Shown here: piece after piece, positions 54,683 to 64,000 of the stretch | How the letters are laid out: the number at the start of each line of letters is the position of its first letter | Numbering within the stretch: position 1 is the first letter of the stretch | Assembly: GCF_010183535.1 (NCBI RefSeq) | Contig: NC_071333.1 | Coordinates: 5,454,587-5,518,586 of the forward strand | Origin: Caenorhabditis remanei | Lineage: Eukaryota > Nematoda > Chromadorea > Rhabditida > Rhabditidae | Direction of reading: 5' to 3' | DNA: 64,000 bases | Made by a program: the position numbers and the translations under genes | Notes under the pieces: generated by a model | Databases searched by the model: none | What the model was told of the DNA's origin: nothing | Seen by the model: only the letters and a program-made list of their open reading frames with translations

Positions 54683-55261
54683 TTATGGATCTTCTCCGCT
54701 GCGTTCTTCTTGGTCACTTCTTTTGTTGAGTTTGATCGTCGATGGTTTCTCTTCGACAGCCACATTTTCTCGTTTGTCTGTTTTCTTATCTGCAACCTTC
54801 ATGTCACATTTCAATTGTTTCGCAAATTGTGGTTCGGTCCGTTTTTTCTCTTCTTGCTTTCTCTTTCTCCACGCTAAGATGACATCCTCAACGCTCGGCT
54901 CTTTTTCTGCAGTCTTGTTGTAATCCTCTACCTGTGACCACTCGCTCTCACTATTGTTTTTCCCTGGGTTCTGAGCTTCTTCTATCGAAATTTTCTTTAG
55001 TAGTCGAATCCTCTCTTCATCAAGTTTTTTCAATTTTTCTTCTTTTGACTTTGGCTCAAATTTCTTCATTTCAAGCTCTCCAAATGGAAGGACATGTATT
55101 CCTTTGACCAGATATTTAAAATTTTCAGTAGGTTGGTATCCATCAAGTGTACTGTTCCAATGGTAAGGCAAAGAGTGGAACCATTTCTTCAATCTCTGTC
55201 TGTCCCGTTTCAAGCGGAGATCACTATCACTGAAGATGCCGAGCGATCCCTGATTGAGCAT
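54683..55261 (-). CDS. Charged 192-residue protein, unknown function
   Basis: This is a single open exon starting at ATG 55261-55259. An ATTTTTCAG acceptor ends at 55290, 28 bases upstream, and could be a trans-splice site; the frame has no earlier ATG. The protein starts MLNQGSLGIF, contains an aromatic basic patch (RLKKWFHSLPYHW) and then a long Lys/Glu-rich, probably helical or disordered part up to GEDP at the C-terminus. No family is recognised. The transthyretin-like gene ends about 300 bases upstream on the same strand, so the two could share a transcript. Confidence 0.6.
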   Translation of the reverse strand: MLNQGSLGIFSDSDLRLKRDRQRLKKWFHSLPYHWNSTLDGYQPTENFKYLVKGIHVLPFGELEMKKFEPKSKEEKLKKLDEERIRLLKKISIEEAQNPGKNNSESEWSQVEDYNKTAEKEPSVEDVILAWRKRKQEEKKRTEPQFAKQLKCDMKVADKKTDKRENVAVEEKPSTIKLNKRSDQEERSGEDP

Positions 55262-55589
55262 GTGCAACCGATATTCTTCGAAATACAGACTGAAAAATTT
55301 CAAAAAACTTTTTCTATAAAAAGAAGAAAAGCAGGCTCAATATTCTGGTAAATTTTAAATAATTGTTAAGATAAACTAAAAATCCTTTTTCTTTCACTTT
55401 GCATGTTAATTTTATCAAGTGAACATATTTTTGAAAAATGATAGAAACTTTTGAGAAGAAACATTTAGTTTATTTTCAAAAAGGAACAAAAAGTTGTAAC
55501 AAACACTCTTCGTTAAAAACTGTGTTAAAAACATTTAATGATTTTTGTTTTCAGTCTCACTAGTCACTGAGTGTACTTTATTTTTGAAC

Positions 55590-56159
55590 TTACTTCCGTT
55601 TAGCATTGACCTGGACGAAGTTTTTGAAGTAGTAGTGTGTTTTGCCGTCATCAGAACAATTATGATGTACTTTGAGACGTGGTGTGTAGTGTTTCTTCTG
55701 AAACAGAATTAATCAGTATGATCTTAACTGAAAGAAACAAACGAAATCGAAGCTGGAATGTATAAACACTGTCCAACCTACATTTCTCCCTTTTAACTTA
55801 CAACGTTTCCAACAGTTTCGTTGAATGAAATCTGGGCAAGATGACGGCTATAACCTTCTACGCATCGGAATGGCAAATGGATCCAATCATCATCAGCAAG
55901 ACTGAAATTGTTTCTTTAGTCTTTCAAGTGACAAACGGGCGGAGATGTTTTAGAAACCCCCGTTTTTAACTTACATCCTGTTGTATCCCACATAAAATCC
56001 TGTGAAACAGAACGTTTGTTTCAATGGGCAGTCGAATGTTCCATCGAAAACCAATTTAGTGGTGCTGAGCCATGACTTGGTTTGTTCCCGACCAATACTG
56101 CCTTTGAAAAGCATCAGCAGTAACGGAAGGACGGTCATGAGTGCGAGACTGTATTTCAT
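55590..56159 (-). CDS. Transthyretin-like family secreted protein, 130 aa
   Basis: Three exons join in frame: 56159-55975, 55901-55802 and 55697-55590. Splice sites are GTAAGT donors and TTTCAG acceptors. The protein starts with a signal peptide (MKYSLALMTVLPLLLMLF), has a VFDGTFDCP segment matching the first strand and Cys of the nematode transthyretin-like family, and near the C-terminus PRLKVHHNC, matching the conserved P-x-L-x-x-x-H-x-C block. The length of 130 fits the family. Members are secreted and known examples act outside cells, for instance in apoptotic-cell recognition. AATAAA follows within about 20 bases of the stop. The middle of the domain matches the family poorly, so it is a divergent member. 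Confidence 0.7.
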
Positions 56160-59100
56160 GTTGAACCTGAAACGAAAATAAGTTTTGCTGTTGGGCAAAT
56201 GTTTGATTTCATATTTTTAGATAACAAGGAAACTAAAAAAGCTGAAAGAATATATTTTTGCGATACACTTGTCAAAAGAAAAAGTATACGAAAGAACTTC
56301 AGAAATATTCCAAGGAAAGATATGAGTTCCCCAACAGAAGGAATGCATTGGACATTTTGAAATTCAGCAGAGTGACCTCAAACATGAACAAAATGACTAT
56401 AAGATCTGACGAAAGTCAACAGCATAAAACGGCTATTAAACTTGGCTATTCCGACAAAAATTAGAATTTTTTTCAAGCTGAATAGAAATATATAAAACAA
56501 CATGAGTTGGGCATCAAGTATAGAATCGTTAAGACACATTAAAAATCTTGTGTTTTATGAGTTGATACCACTTCCTTGAAATTATATTCGAAAATTTCAG
56601 TGATAAATTGATAAATGAGAAAAATGCGAAGCTTTGAGCGATTTAATTTTGCAAGTGACAGCTAAATGTTTCTAAAATGAAAATTCGATCTGGAAAGGAG
56701 TAACTTTGATATAGAACGTGGTAGACAGATTTTGACAATTGAAAACAAAATAAGGGATCAGTGGGTCCAGTAACTTTTTAAATGTCTAGAAGTGTAACAC
56801 TTACGGTTTCTTAATCAAAAAAGTGTGAAGCAGTTCCGCTCCACCTCAAAATACAAAAAAAAAGTCCATGATCTTAAAATTTTGAAGGGAGAGCACAGTT
56901 GTAATACCAACTGTTCCAAAAAATAAAACAAAGTCCGAGGAGCGTTGATGCACTGAAGGAAAGTTTCACCAGACAGAAAACAAGCATCGGAGAGAGTGTT
57001 TCTGTAAAGAAGGCACAAAATACATAAAAAATTGAACGATCGAGGTTAGAGCACATCGAAATAGCAACTGTTCGGCAAAATAGAACATAGTTCGAGGAGA
57101 GTAGATGCAATGAAAGAATGCTTCATTGTCAGTAAGCCGAGTCTGACGAGAGTCGGTAAACTATTTTTCATACTAAGGCGATCCATATCAAAGATCATCA
57201 AGAGACTGAAATAATTTCAAATATATGTCTTTGGATGATTGTCTCAAAATTAGCATGGAGAGATAAACTGCAAGAATTGAATCCAACTGTGGGTCGTCGG
57301 ACAAAAGCTCGAAGTGTCAAGAATTTTTAAAACAAACTCTAGTAAACTTAATTTTAATTTAATTCCAGAATCGTGAAAAAGAAAAATATACAAATTTTAG
57401 TAAGGGAAATAACATACAGTACACAAGAATGGTGATTTGACCAGGCTGAATATAAACATAATAGGACAATGAGAGACAATTAGAATACATAATTATAAGA
57501 CGGGGAGGAGAGAGTTGATGTGGCTCTAACTGTTGTTAGCCGGTTTTGCTTAATTTACGCGGTTTACAAAGAAAAAAAGAAATCTGAGAGGATCTGAAAG
57601 GTTGAAAGGTAAATCAGAAATGTCGATTTGTTAGCAACCGTTTCCAATGTTTCCAATGTCCAAATTCAACTTTGCAATAATTTATTTTTTAGAATCTTTC
57701 CTTTCGATTCCGTTTTCTGTTTTTATTTATTTCTTCGTAAGTACTCATTGTTAAACGTTTTTCAGACAAAACCATTCTAACGTTTTGTGTTTTACATTTT
57801 CTGTACCTGATTATTCCTGTTTTTACCAATATGTTAGATAACTTTCACAAAACTCTATTTTTGATGTTGACAGCCTCTGGTGATACCATTCAATAATTCT
57901 GAAGTTCTTTCATTAATTAAGCATCAATGAGCGTCTAGTCTTTCTTTTATTTTATTTTCATGTCAACGTGTCATCTGTCACGAACAAAACATTCAACTTC
58001 TCTCAAACGTTGTGAAGCAGATCAAAAGTAGAGAAAAACAGTTGTTCGCATGATTTTTGGGTTCGATTTCCAAGAAACTTTTCCAACATTTTGAAACTCG
58101 TTTCTTCTTGGTCAGGTGTTCGAAAAGGGTGGAGACAAGAAAAAAAGTTCACTGAAAAAAATTTTAGCTTAACTTTATCTTGAAGGTAGAGTAAACATCG
58201 AGCACTAAGCTGCACACATTGTCCTACAGTACCGGACAAAAAGCTATCAATTTTTGCCATTTTCAGTTGAAATTGCCGAACTTTGATGGTGTGTCATGGT
58301 AATTCTGATTGACCCATCAAGTACATTAGTAATAAATTATAGAGACCAAAAGTAGAGCTTCATTTTTGTGGTTGACAACTTTTTGTACGCACACTCCCTA
58401 GCAAGTTACGTATCGACAAAGTAATTTCTCCCTTAAATCAACCAATTTAGGTGCAAAATAGTTTTTGAGCTGTCGTCTTTACAGTCATTGTTCACTTTTA
58501 CATTCAAAACCAATATACTTGTGTATAAAAAATATTCATCCGTAACTATTTTGTTCCTCTTGTTGCAGTGTCTCTTCTTCATGATCCCCCACCAAAACGT
58601 TTCCTTCCTTTTCTTTTCTCTCCTCGTTTTACAGAAAAAAAAACGGAGACGCAGAATAAAAAAATATCTCTCTATTGAGACAAGGATCACTGTTCGCCTA
58701 CTCATATATTGCGGAGAGGAGCGTTGCAAACAACTAAACGTCGTTGAGTCAAATCAATCAAGTATAAGAAGAGTGTTCAAAGTGAGAGACGCAGCTGGTT
58801 GGAGGGCAACGATCCCTCTGATCGGCCCGATGCGACATATACTTCCCCCCAACCAAAAGAAAGAGGCGCAGACTTGCGACAGTCCGTCTCGATAGTGTGT
58901 TTCTGTGAGTTCCTCTCCGCTCGAGGTGAGGAAGAGAGAGAAGAGTGACGTAACCTTGTATATTAACACACTGCACATTCTGTGTTTTACTCGCCGAAAA
59001 ATCTCTAAAAATTCAACTCGATCATCACAGCCTTCCTATTTGAGATTCACCAGGTAAGATTTGCAATTTAAACTGAATAAAACTTATTTCTCAAACTAAT

Positions 59101-59946
59101 TTTAGACAACGAAAGGAAAATAGTTACGTTTAACAAACGCGAGCTATGTGAACTTTGTTTGTTTTCCTGAAACTAAAACCGAGCCAGCGAAAAATAAGTT
59201 TAAAATACAAAAATACGTTTTACGACAATATGATAACAACTTATCTGTTGGTCTTGAAACAACGAATCGAGTTCAAGGGTTGACGAGCCTTTTGAAAAAT
59301 TATACTGGACTTCATAACAAAAAATCCTAATAATTTTCAGAGCGTTGAACTACGACCAAGTCGGATTCTTTAATATTGATGCGTTCAAGAAAAAAAAACT
59401 GAAGAGAGTTATCAAACGGGCCAAAGTGGAACACCATCAGAATTGGCTAGAGTGAAAACCACGGTTCACAATGATGCTGATGTAATTTTAATTATTTGAA
59501 AAAATTGTTGAGCTAGCCTGATTTTCGGAAACACATTTATACTATTTGATCAAGCTAAAAAACCAAAGAAGAACAAAAACTTTCATTATAACACTGATTG
59601 AAATTGTCGGAGATTTTATAACTGACCGAAAGAAAGAATCAAAGGATAAACACGACGTAACGTTTTCAGAAAAATCGACTGCGCTCGCTACAATCACTTC
59701 TTTGGATTAGTCGATTTCCTTACATTCAAAGGGAGTAAGAGAGGCTCATCCAGCGGACGGGATAAAACAATATCAGTGACAATTTTGGAGAGAATTATAA
59801 TTTTGAAAGAGAATGACGCGGGAAATAGATTTGCTTCGAATTTCACAAATGGCGCCTAAGTAAGTTGCATTAATTAAAAAATAAGATTTCAACACTTTTC
59901 CCATTCTTAGAAGACTTTTCATCAAACTCTCGCATCATACATACCT
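56160..59946. other. Long stretch without a supported gene
   Basis: About 3.8 kb. It contains a diverged tandem duplication at 56850-57125. Purine/pyrimidine-rich DNA at 58500-58980 has TGACGTAA at about 58947 and looks like a promoter. Splice-like sites lie near 59055 (CAG|GTAAGA), 59340 (TTTTCAG) and 59860 (CTAA|GTAAGT). These could be 5' exons of a plus-strand gene, but I could not join them into a protein. Confidence 0.4.
56850..57125. repeat. Diverged tandem duplication, about 130-150 bp unit
   Basis: Unit 1 (about 56855-56970) and unit 2 (about 57025-57125) share the order GAGCACA, CAACTGTTC, AAAATARAACA, GTTCGAGGAG-like, TTGATGCA/GTAGATGCA and GAAAG. Many substitutions separate them. 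There is no coding reading. Confidence 0.5.
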
Positions 59947-59954
59947 CCATTTAT

Positions 59955-60681
59955 CATACTTGTCAAATGAGGGGCCGGCCCCCGGGCCCGGCCCGGCCCG
60001 GCCCCCGGGCCCGGCCCCTAAAAAGCCCGGCCCGGCCCCTTAGGCCCCTCTTTTCAGGGATATGGGAATTTTGAGAAAAATTTTCAATTTTTTTCCAAAA
60101 ACTCAATTTTTCATGGGGAAAAAATTCCAATTTACTCGTTTTTTATACTTTTTTAATGATGATTTAGTATACTTTTCGAAAGATTGACTGAATTTTTCAG
60201 CGAGACGCCTCCGGCAATGGAAAACTTGAAGGTGTAAATAGGTAAAATCTGATTTTTTCCCAGAATAATCTGTGTGTTTTCGTGAGTTAATTTCCATATC
60301 GAAAGAATATAAAAATTCGGTCGAAACTCCGCTGAGATCGAGCGGTGAAACAGTTTGAGCATTTCTGTAGCCGTGGAAGAAAACAATAGAAAAATGGCGA
60401 AAGTAATTATATTATAAAAATTTAAAAAAATCCTTTGAACATTTTTTTCGATATGAAAATGAACTCAGACACACATACATTATTCTATGAAATAAATCAG
60501 AGTTGACCTTAGTACACCTTTACTCAAATTAGAAAAAAATTTTGAAAAAAATTTGAAAAAAAAAAATTCCCTCCAAAAGAGGGGCCTGAGGGGCCGGGCT
60601 TTGGGCCGGGCCGGGCCGGGCCTGAAGTTTTGGAAAAAAAGCCCGGCCCGGCCCGGCCCGGCCCGGGCCTTGACAAGTATG
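59955..60681. mobile_element. hAT-type MITE with GGCCC-rich subterminal arrays
   Basis: The terminal inverted repeats are CATACTTGTCAA and TTGACAAGTATG. They are flanked by an 8-bp target duplication CCATTTAT at 59947-59954 and 60682-60689, the hAT length. Inside each end lies an array of CCCGG/GGGCC units (59970-60050 and 60575-60668) arranged as near mirror images. The centre is AT-rich. No transposase ORF is present. Confidence 0.85.
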
Positions 60682-60689
60682 CCATTTAT

Positions 60690-61805
60690 GACCTAATGCC
60701 ATTAGTCTGACTCGGTTGAACTTTAAAAAAACCACTGCCTTGCGGAACTTGAGTTTATTTGGCAAAATCCTGTTTTCTTTTTGGTTAAAGAGTAACTGGG
60801 GCCCTACTTCAAAACAAAGAGATTCAGGAACCCAAAAAAATGTTTGGAAATTGTACCATGCCGTATATGAAAACCATCTTCCTACGTTTAGTGCTGTTTT
60901 CCAAAGTAAACATCCAAATGATTTTATTTTGGTGCTGCTAAATGCATTAATCAATTCATACTTTTCAACTATTAGTTCAAATTTTGGTCACGATCTCGTG
61001 CTGTTTATAAATGTGTATATGCTGACATATGAAATTGAAGATTTCTATAACTCAAAACACATTTTTATTATTCTGCTTCGAAAATAAATAATGTTCGATT
61101 TAAAAAAAATTCCAATTTTCAGGCAACAACTGTGAGACTTTGGTTAGTCAAATTGGTTGCATGCAGTTCAACGCCGCAAATCCCATAACGTGCTGAATTG
61201 ACGTTATCAACATGCGTTTCCTTCGTCCGACTGTCAAATGGCTTCTCAAGAGGCAAGTCTGGATTTTCTTCAAGGTGATTGCTTCCTCATAGTTTTGTTC
61301 TTCTAATATGAAAACACCCGTGGGCAATACTTGTTTTTCAGAACACTAAACAAATTGTTAGCAGTGGGAATATCGATTGGCAATGACTGAATGAGGTGAA
61401 TGAACGTGTTGATATAGTAAACAAACTTAATCTGGACTAGATAATGGACTCGAAATGCTGAAGATCAAAACGAGACATTTAAGTGTCTGTTTATTTAAGT
61501 AGCTCTCTCTCAGTTTGATACAATATCTCTAACATTTTTTTCGTGCATGATCTGAATGTGGTATCATAGTTATCAACCGTTTTTCACACAAGCTGACTGG
61601 GAACTTGATTTAAATCCATTCAATTAATATAACGTTACTCAATTTCAGGCTACATAAATGGGACTAATGCTGATGCCAAAATACTGAAGTCCAGCAATAC
61701 ACAGTACAACGGTGGAAATGAATGCGGTGGGAGATTTCAGTGATTGTGCTGGGGGAATTCGATCCATAGATGTAAAGCGGTGGATTTAGACGAATTAAAA
61801 TTCAG
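60690..61805. other. Stretch with unjoined exon-like pieces
   Basis: After a TTTTCAG acceptor, 61123-61196 reads as a cysteine-bearing end (CETLVSQIGCMQF... to a TGA). A further ATG exon at 61212-61275 with a GTGATT donor and another acceptor near 61341 give a 35-residue basic peptide. A third acceptor-led open piece starts at about 61650. They may be 3' exons of a gene disrupted by the nearby elements. I cannot assign a product. Confidence 0.25.
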
Positions 61806-62080
61806 TGTTGTGACGTTGTTTATTTAGTCACAAAGATTTATATTATTTTTGATCTACCTTTTTGATCTACCCGCTTTCCCTCGTATTCCCCCGTTTGCCC
61901 GCGAAGAGGAAATGTCATCCTTTTCCTCTCGTTCTAAAGTCAGTTGTAGTTTTGATACCTGAATCCGGAACGTGACCCGTGAAGGATTGTACCCCTTGTC
62001 CCCCCTCATTCTAGTATTCCGAATCACTAATAAACGAGTGATTATTATACATTGTTTCTCTATTAGCACGAGATACAACA
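61806..62080 (+). repeat. Ty3/Gypsy 5' LTR (left limit approximate)
   Basis: The inferred LTR begins TGTTGTGACG and ends GATACAACA, followed at once by a TGG-initial candidate primer-binding site. It contains a tandem TTTTTGATCTACC pair and an AATAAA at about 62029. The other LTR is outside the window, so the left end and target duplication cannot be confirmed. Confidence 0.6.
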
Positions 62081-62081
62081 G

Positions 62082-62099
62082 TGGCGATCAGATTTCGAG
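62082..62099 (+). other. Candidate primer-binding site, Gypsy element
   Basis: TGGCGATCAGATTTCGAG starts two bases after the inferred LTR end. TGG is the expected complement of a tRNA CCA end. I could not assign the tRNA. Confidence 0.4.
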
Positions 62100-62135
62100 C
62101 TCTTTTGAGTGAGAAAACCACCGAATCACTTGTTA

Positions 62136-62340
62136 GCTCCTTTCTTACACGTGAACCCGGAAAGAAAGTCTAGCAAAGTGATAAGAATTCTGTTTTGCTT
62201 ACACGTGAACCCGGAAAGCAAAATCAGTTTTCTCTGCCTCTAGTGTTTGTTAGCCTTTCTCACACGTGAACCCGGAAAGAAAGACTAACGAAGTGTTGAA
62301 AATTGAGTGGTGCTTACACGTGAACCCGGAAAGCACACCC
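62136..62340 (+). ncRNA. Four hairpins with conserved CACGTG-containing loop
   Basis: The loop sequence ACACGTGAACCCGG occurs at 62147-62160, 62201-62214, 62262-62275 and 62316-62329. Each is enclosed by a different but complementary stem: CTTTCTT/AAGAAAG, TTTTGCTT/AAGCAAAA, CTTTCT/AGAAAG (extended by GTTAG/CTAAC) and GTGCTT/AAGCAC. Hairpins 1-2 and 3-4 form a duplicated pair. The self-complementary CACGTG in each loop suggests RNA kissing; alternatively these are DNA E-boxes. Confidence 0.75.
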
Positions 62341-62498
62341 AATTTACAGAGAAATATCGATTTTTGCTAGTCAAAAACGAAAAGTAGTCGGTTTCCGGTT
62401 GGATTTTATCCGACGGATATCGATTTTTCTCTGGTGATTGAGGCGATCGAAGTGATAGATACTGGTTGTTACCCAGTTATCTAAAATTCGATTGAAAA

Positions 62499-64000
62499 AT
62501 GTCAGACGCTGACATGAACCGAAAGTTCATCGAAATGATGGAACTCATGCAAAAGCAAATGGCCGAACAAGCCAAAAAGCATGAGGAAACCATTGCGGTC
62601 TTGACAAAAGCCGTGGCGGAAAAGAGTCAAATTGATAGTTCCTTGGGAACATCAAACGGACTAACCGTGTCACAATCGCAGTTGATGAACGACATTGGTG
62701 GTAGAATTTCGGTGTTCCAATTCGATTTGGAAACCGAGAAAACATTCTCAAAGTGGTACGCGCGTTACAGTACGGCGTTTACTGAGGAAGGGAAGGGTCT
62801 CGATGACAAAAACAAAGTTGCTCTGTTAGTGAGTAAATTGTCAGAGGAGGTATATGAACAGTATTCTAGAAGAATCTGTCCCAAGTTGCACCATGAGGTG
62901 GACTTCAAAGATACCGTCGACATTTTGAAAGAAATGTTCGATATTAAGAAGAGTTTGTTCTCGCATAGGTTCGCGTGCATCAATATTGCTCGTGATGGTG
63001 ACTCTCCAGTTGAATACACAAACAAGGTGAATGCGTTGTGTGAATTGGCAATGTTGAAAGACATTGACCCTGATGGCTGGAAGGTGTTCTTTTGGCTAAG
63101 AGGGTTAGATCCAACACAGGATACCAAGGCTCGTGCATATTTTCTGAAATATGTCGAGAAAAAGACGGAACTGGGAGATAAAGTGAACATCAATGAGTTG
63201 TGTACGGAATGGCAGAAAATTTTGAGTCAAACTAGTGCGGTATCGGAGATGGAGAAAAGTGATACGGCAGTGAGAGCAGTTTATGCTAAAAGGCCGAGTA
63301 ATCAGGATCAGAGTAGAGACAAGAACACATCAGAAGATGGTAATTCTGAAGGTGGAAAGTGTTGGAACTGTGGGAAACGTGGCCATAGAAAGCCAGATTG
63401 TCCCAAACCACTCACAACATGTTTCGATTGTCAGAAGAAGGGACATATGTCCAGTTTTTGCAGATCGAGAAAAGATTCGTCATCTAGAAAGACACAGCAC
63501 GTTGCCATAGTTGGTGGAGCTTCTTCGGAAGATGCTGAGGTCAATTCTGTCCGTCAGTATGTGTCAGTGGATGTGAATAGTGAGTCGGTGGAGTTTCAGT
63601 TGGATACTGGATCGGATATCACACTCATCGGAAGGGAAGATTGGAGTAGAATAGGAAAGCCGGACTTGGAGAGATGTAGATCTAAAGTGAAGTCAGCAAG
63701 TGGAAATGAGTTGAAGATACTAGGCAGGGCGCTAGTGGAGTTCAGACTCAAAGAATCAGTAGGGACTGGTTATGTGTATGTCCGAGAACACGGAAATCTG
63801 TTGGGGTTAGACTGGATCGGAAGATCTAAAGAGATGTCTTATCACATGGGAATGATGGTCAATGAGCTGACACATTCAAACACAGATGGAATCCATGGGG
63901 GATTGAACGGAAAGTTTCCGGAGGTGTTCAAGAAGGGACTAAAACGGTGTGTTAAAAAGAAGGCAGTTCTCAAGGTAAAGGAGAATGCAACACCGGTCTT
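62499..64000 (+). CDS. Ty3/Gypsy Gag-Pro-(Pol) polyprotein, first 500 codons
   Basis: The ATG at 62499 opens a single frame that is still open at the window end. The N-terminus is a short coiled coil (MELMQKQMAEQAKKHEE). A capsid-like Gag domain spans about residues 60-240 (SVFQFDLETEKTFSKWYARY). Two zinc knuckles follow at about 288-325: CWNCGKRGHRKPDC and CFDCQKKGHMSSFC, both CX2CX4HX4C. The aspartic protease motif FQLDTGSDITLIG lies at about 367-379. The last residues (FPEVFKKGL to KENATPVF) are the usual lead-in to reverse transcriptase. Gag and Pol are in one frame, as in several nematode Gypsy elements. Confidence 0.92.
   Translation, partial: MSDADMNRKFIEMMELMQKQMAEQAKKHEETIAVLTKAVAEKSQIDSSLGTSNGLTVSQSQLMNDIGGRISVFQFDLETEKTFSKWYARYSTAFTEEGKGLDDKNKVALLVSKLSEEVYEQYSRRICPKLHHEVDFKDTVDILKEMFDIKKSLFSHRFACINIARDGDSPVEYTNKVNALCELAMLKDIDPDGWKVFFWLRGLDPTQDTKARAYFLKYVEKKTELGDKVNINELCTEWQKILSQTSAVSEMEKSDTAVRAVYAKRPSNQDQSRDKNTSEDGNSEGGKCWNCGKRGHRKPDCPKPLTTCFDCQKKGHMSSFCRSRKDSSSRKTQHVAIVGGASSEDAEVNSVRQYVSVDVNSESVEFQLDTGSDITLIGREDWSRIGKPDLERCRSKVKSASGNELKILGRALVEFRLKESVGTGYVYVREHGNLLGLDWIGRSKEMSYHMGMMVNELTHSNTDGIHGGLNGKFPEVFKKGLKRCVKKKAVLKVKENATPV

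Larger units (their letters stand above)
61806..64000 (+). mobile_element. Ty3/Gypsy-like LTR retrotransposon, 5' part
   Basis: The LTR, leader with four hairpins and an intact Gag-protease reading frame run to the right edge of the window. The rest of pol and the 3' LTR are not visible. The uninterrupted frame suggests a young element. Confidence 0.9.

Noticed and set aside
60529..60954. 141-codon minus-strand frame rich in Gly, Pro, Arg and Ala
   Set aside because: It reads through the GGCCC/GGGCC array of the hAT MITE and has no domain pattern.
62136..62340. CRISPR-like array
   Set aside because: There are four short repeats, but they are hairpin loops with covarying stems in a eukaryotic retrotransposon leader and the spacing is irregular.

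Overview
The window looks like nuclear DNA of a Caenorhabditis-type nematode. The evidence is short AT-rich introns with TTTNCAG-type acceptors, a likely SL trans-splice acceptor one base before a kinase ATG, nematode-expanded families (CK1/TTBK-like kinase, transthyretin-like secreted protein), and worm-style Helitron, BEL/Pao, PIF/Harbinger, hAT and Ty3/Gypsy elements. No sequence search was possible; all family calls are from motifs read by eye.

The backbone is a direct tandem segmental duplication. Copy 1 runs from the window edge to about 12616, and copy 2 from about 15799 to 54429. Between them lie a 5'-truncated non-LTR retrotransposon and a five-exon CK1-like kinase gene. Each copy carries a possible 50-residue peptide gene, a multi-exon minus-strand coiled-coil gene and a four-exon secreted glycoprotein gene. 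Copy 2 has gained three insertions absent from copy 1: a Helitron (18584-19846, with a nested MITE), a 23.6-kb BEL/Pao LTR retrotransposon (20083-43692) and a fold-back PIF/Harbinger-type MITE (48226-49445). Copy 1 therefore preserves the empty site for each one and fixes its target duplication.

The BEL/Pao element is the most unusual object. It has 722-bp LTRs that look identical, a GCCTC target duplication, a gag gene and a pol gene with protease, RT, RNase H and integrase motifs. About 14 kb lies between the 5' LTR and gag. In that leader I can read a spliced 209-aa gene with an acidic serine-rich tail, a small cistron, a spliced 600-aa second Gag-like gene (coiled coil, zinc knuckles, lysine-rich tail) and a weaker small cistron. 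Each has a splice acceptor just upstream of its ATG and an AATAAA downstream, like cistrons of a worm operon. The element is also studded, on its plus strand only, with the hexamer CCCTCG (about 75 hand-counted, about 2 on the other strand). The hexamer occurs in all three coding frames and in noncoding DNA, which suggests a nucleic-acid-level signal. Two copies of a covarying three-way-junction RNA motif lie in the leader.

To the right of the duplication are a charged 192-aa protein gene and a transthyretin-like gene on the minus strand, several kilobases with no clear gene, a hAT MITE with GGCCC/GGGCC-rich ends, and the 5' part of a Ty3/Gypsy element that runs off the window. The Gypsy leader holds four hairpins with covarying stems and one conserved loop containing the palindrome CACGTG, a layout expected of RNA dimerisation or packaging signals.
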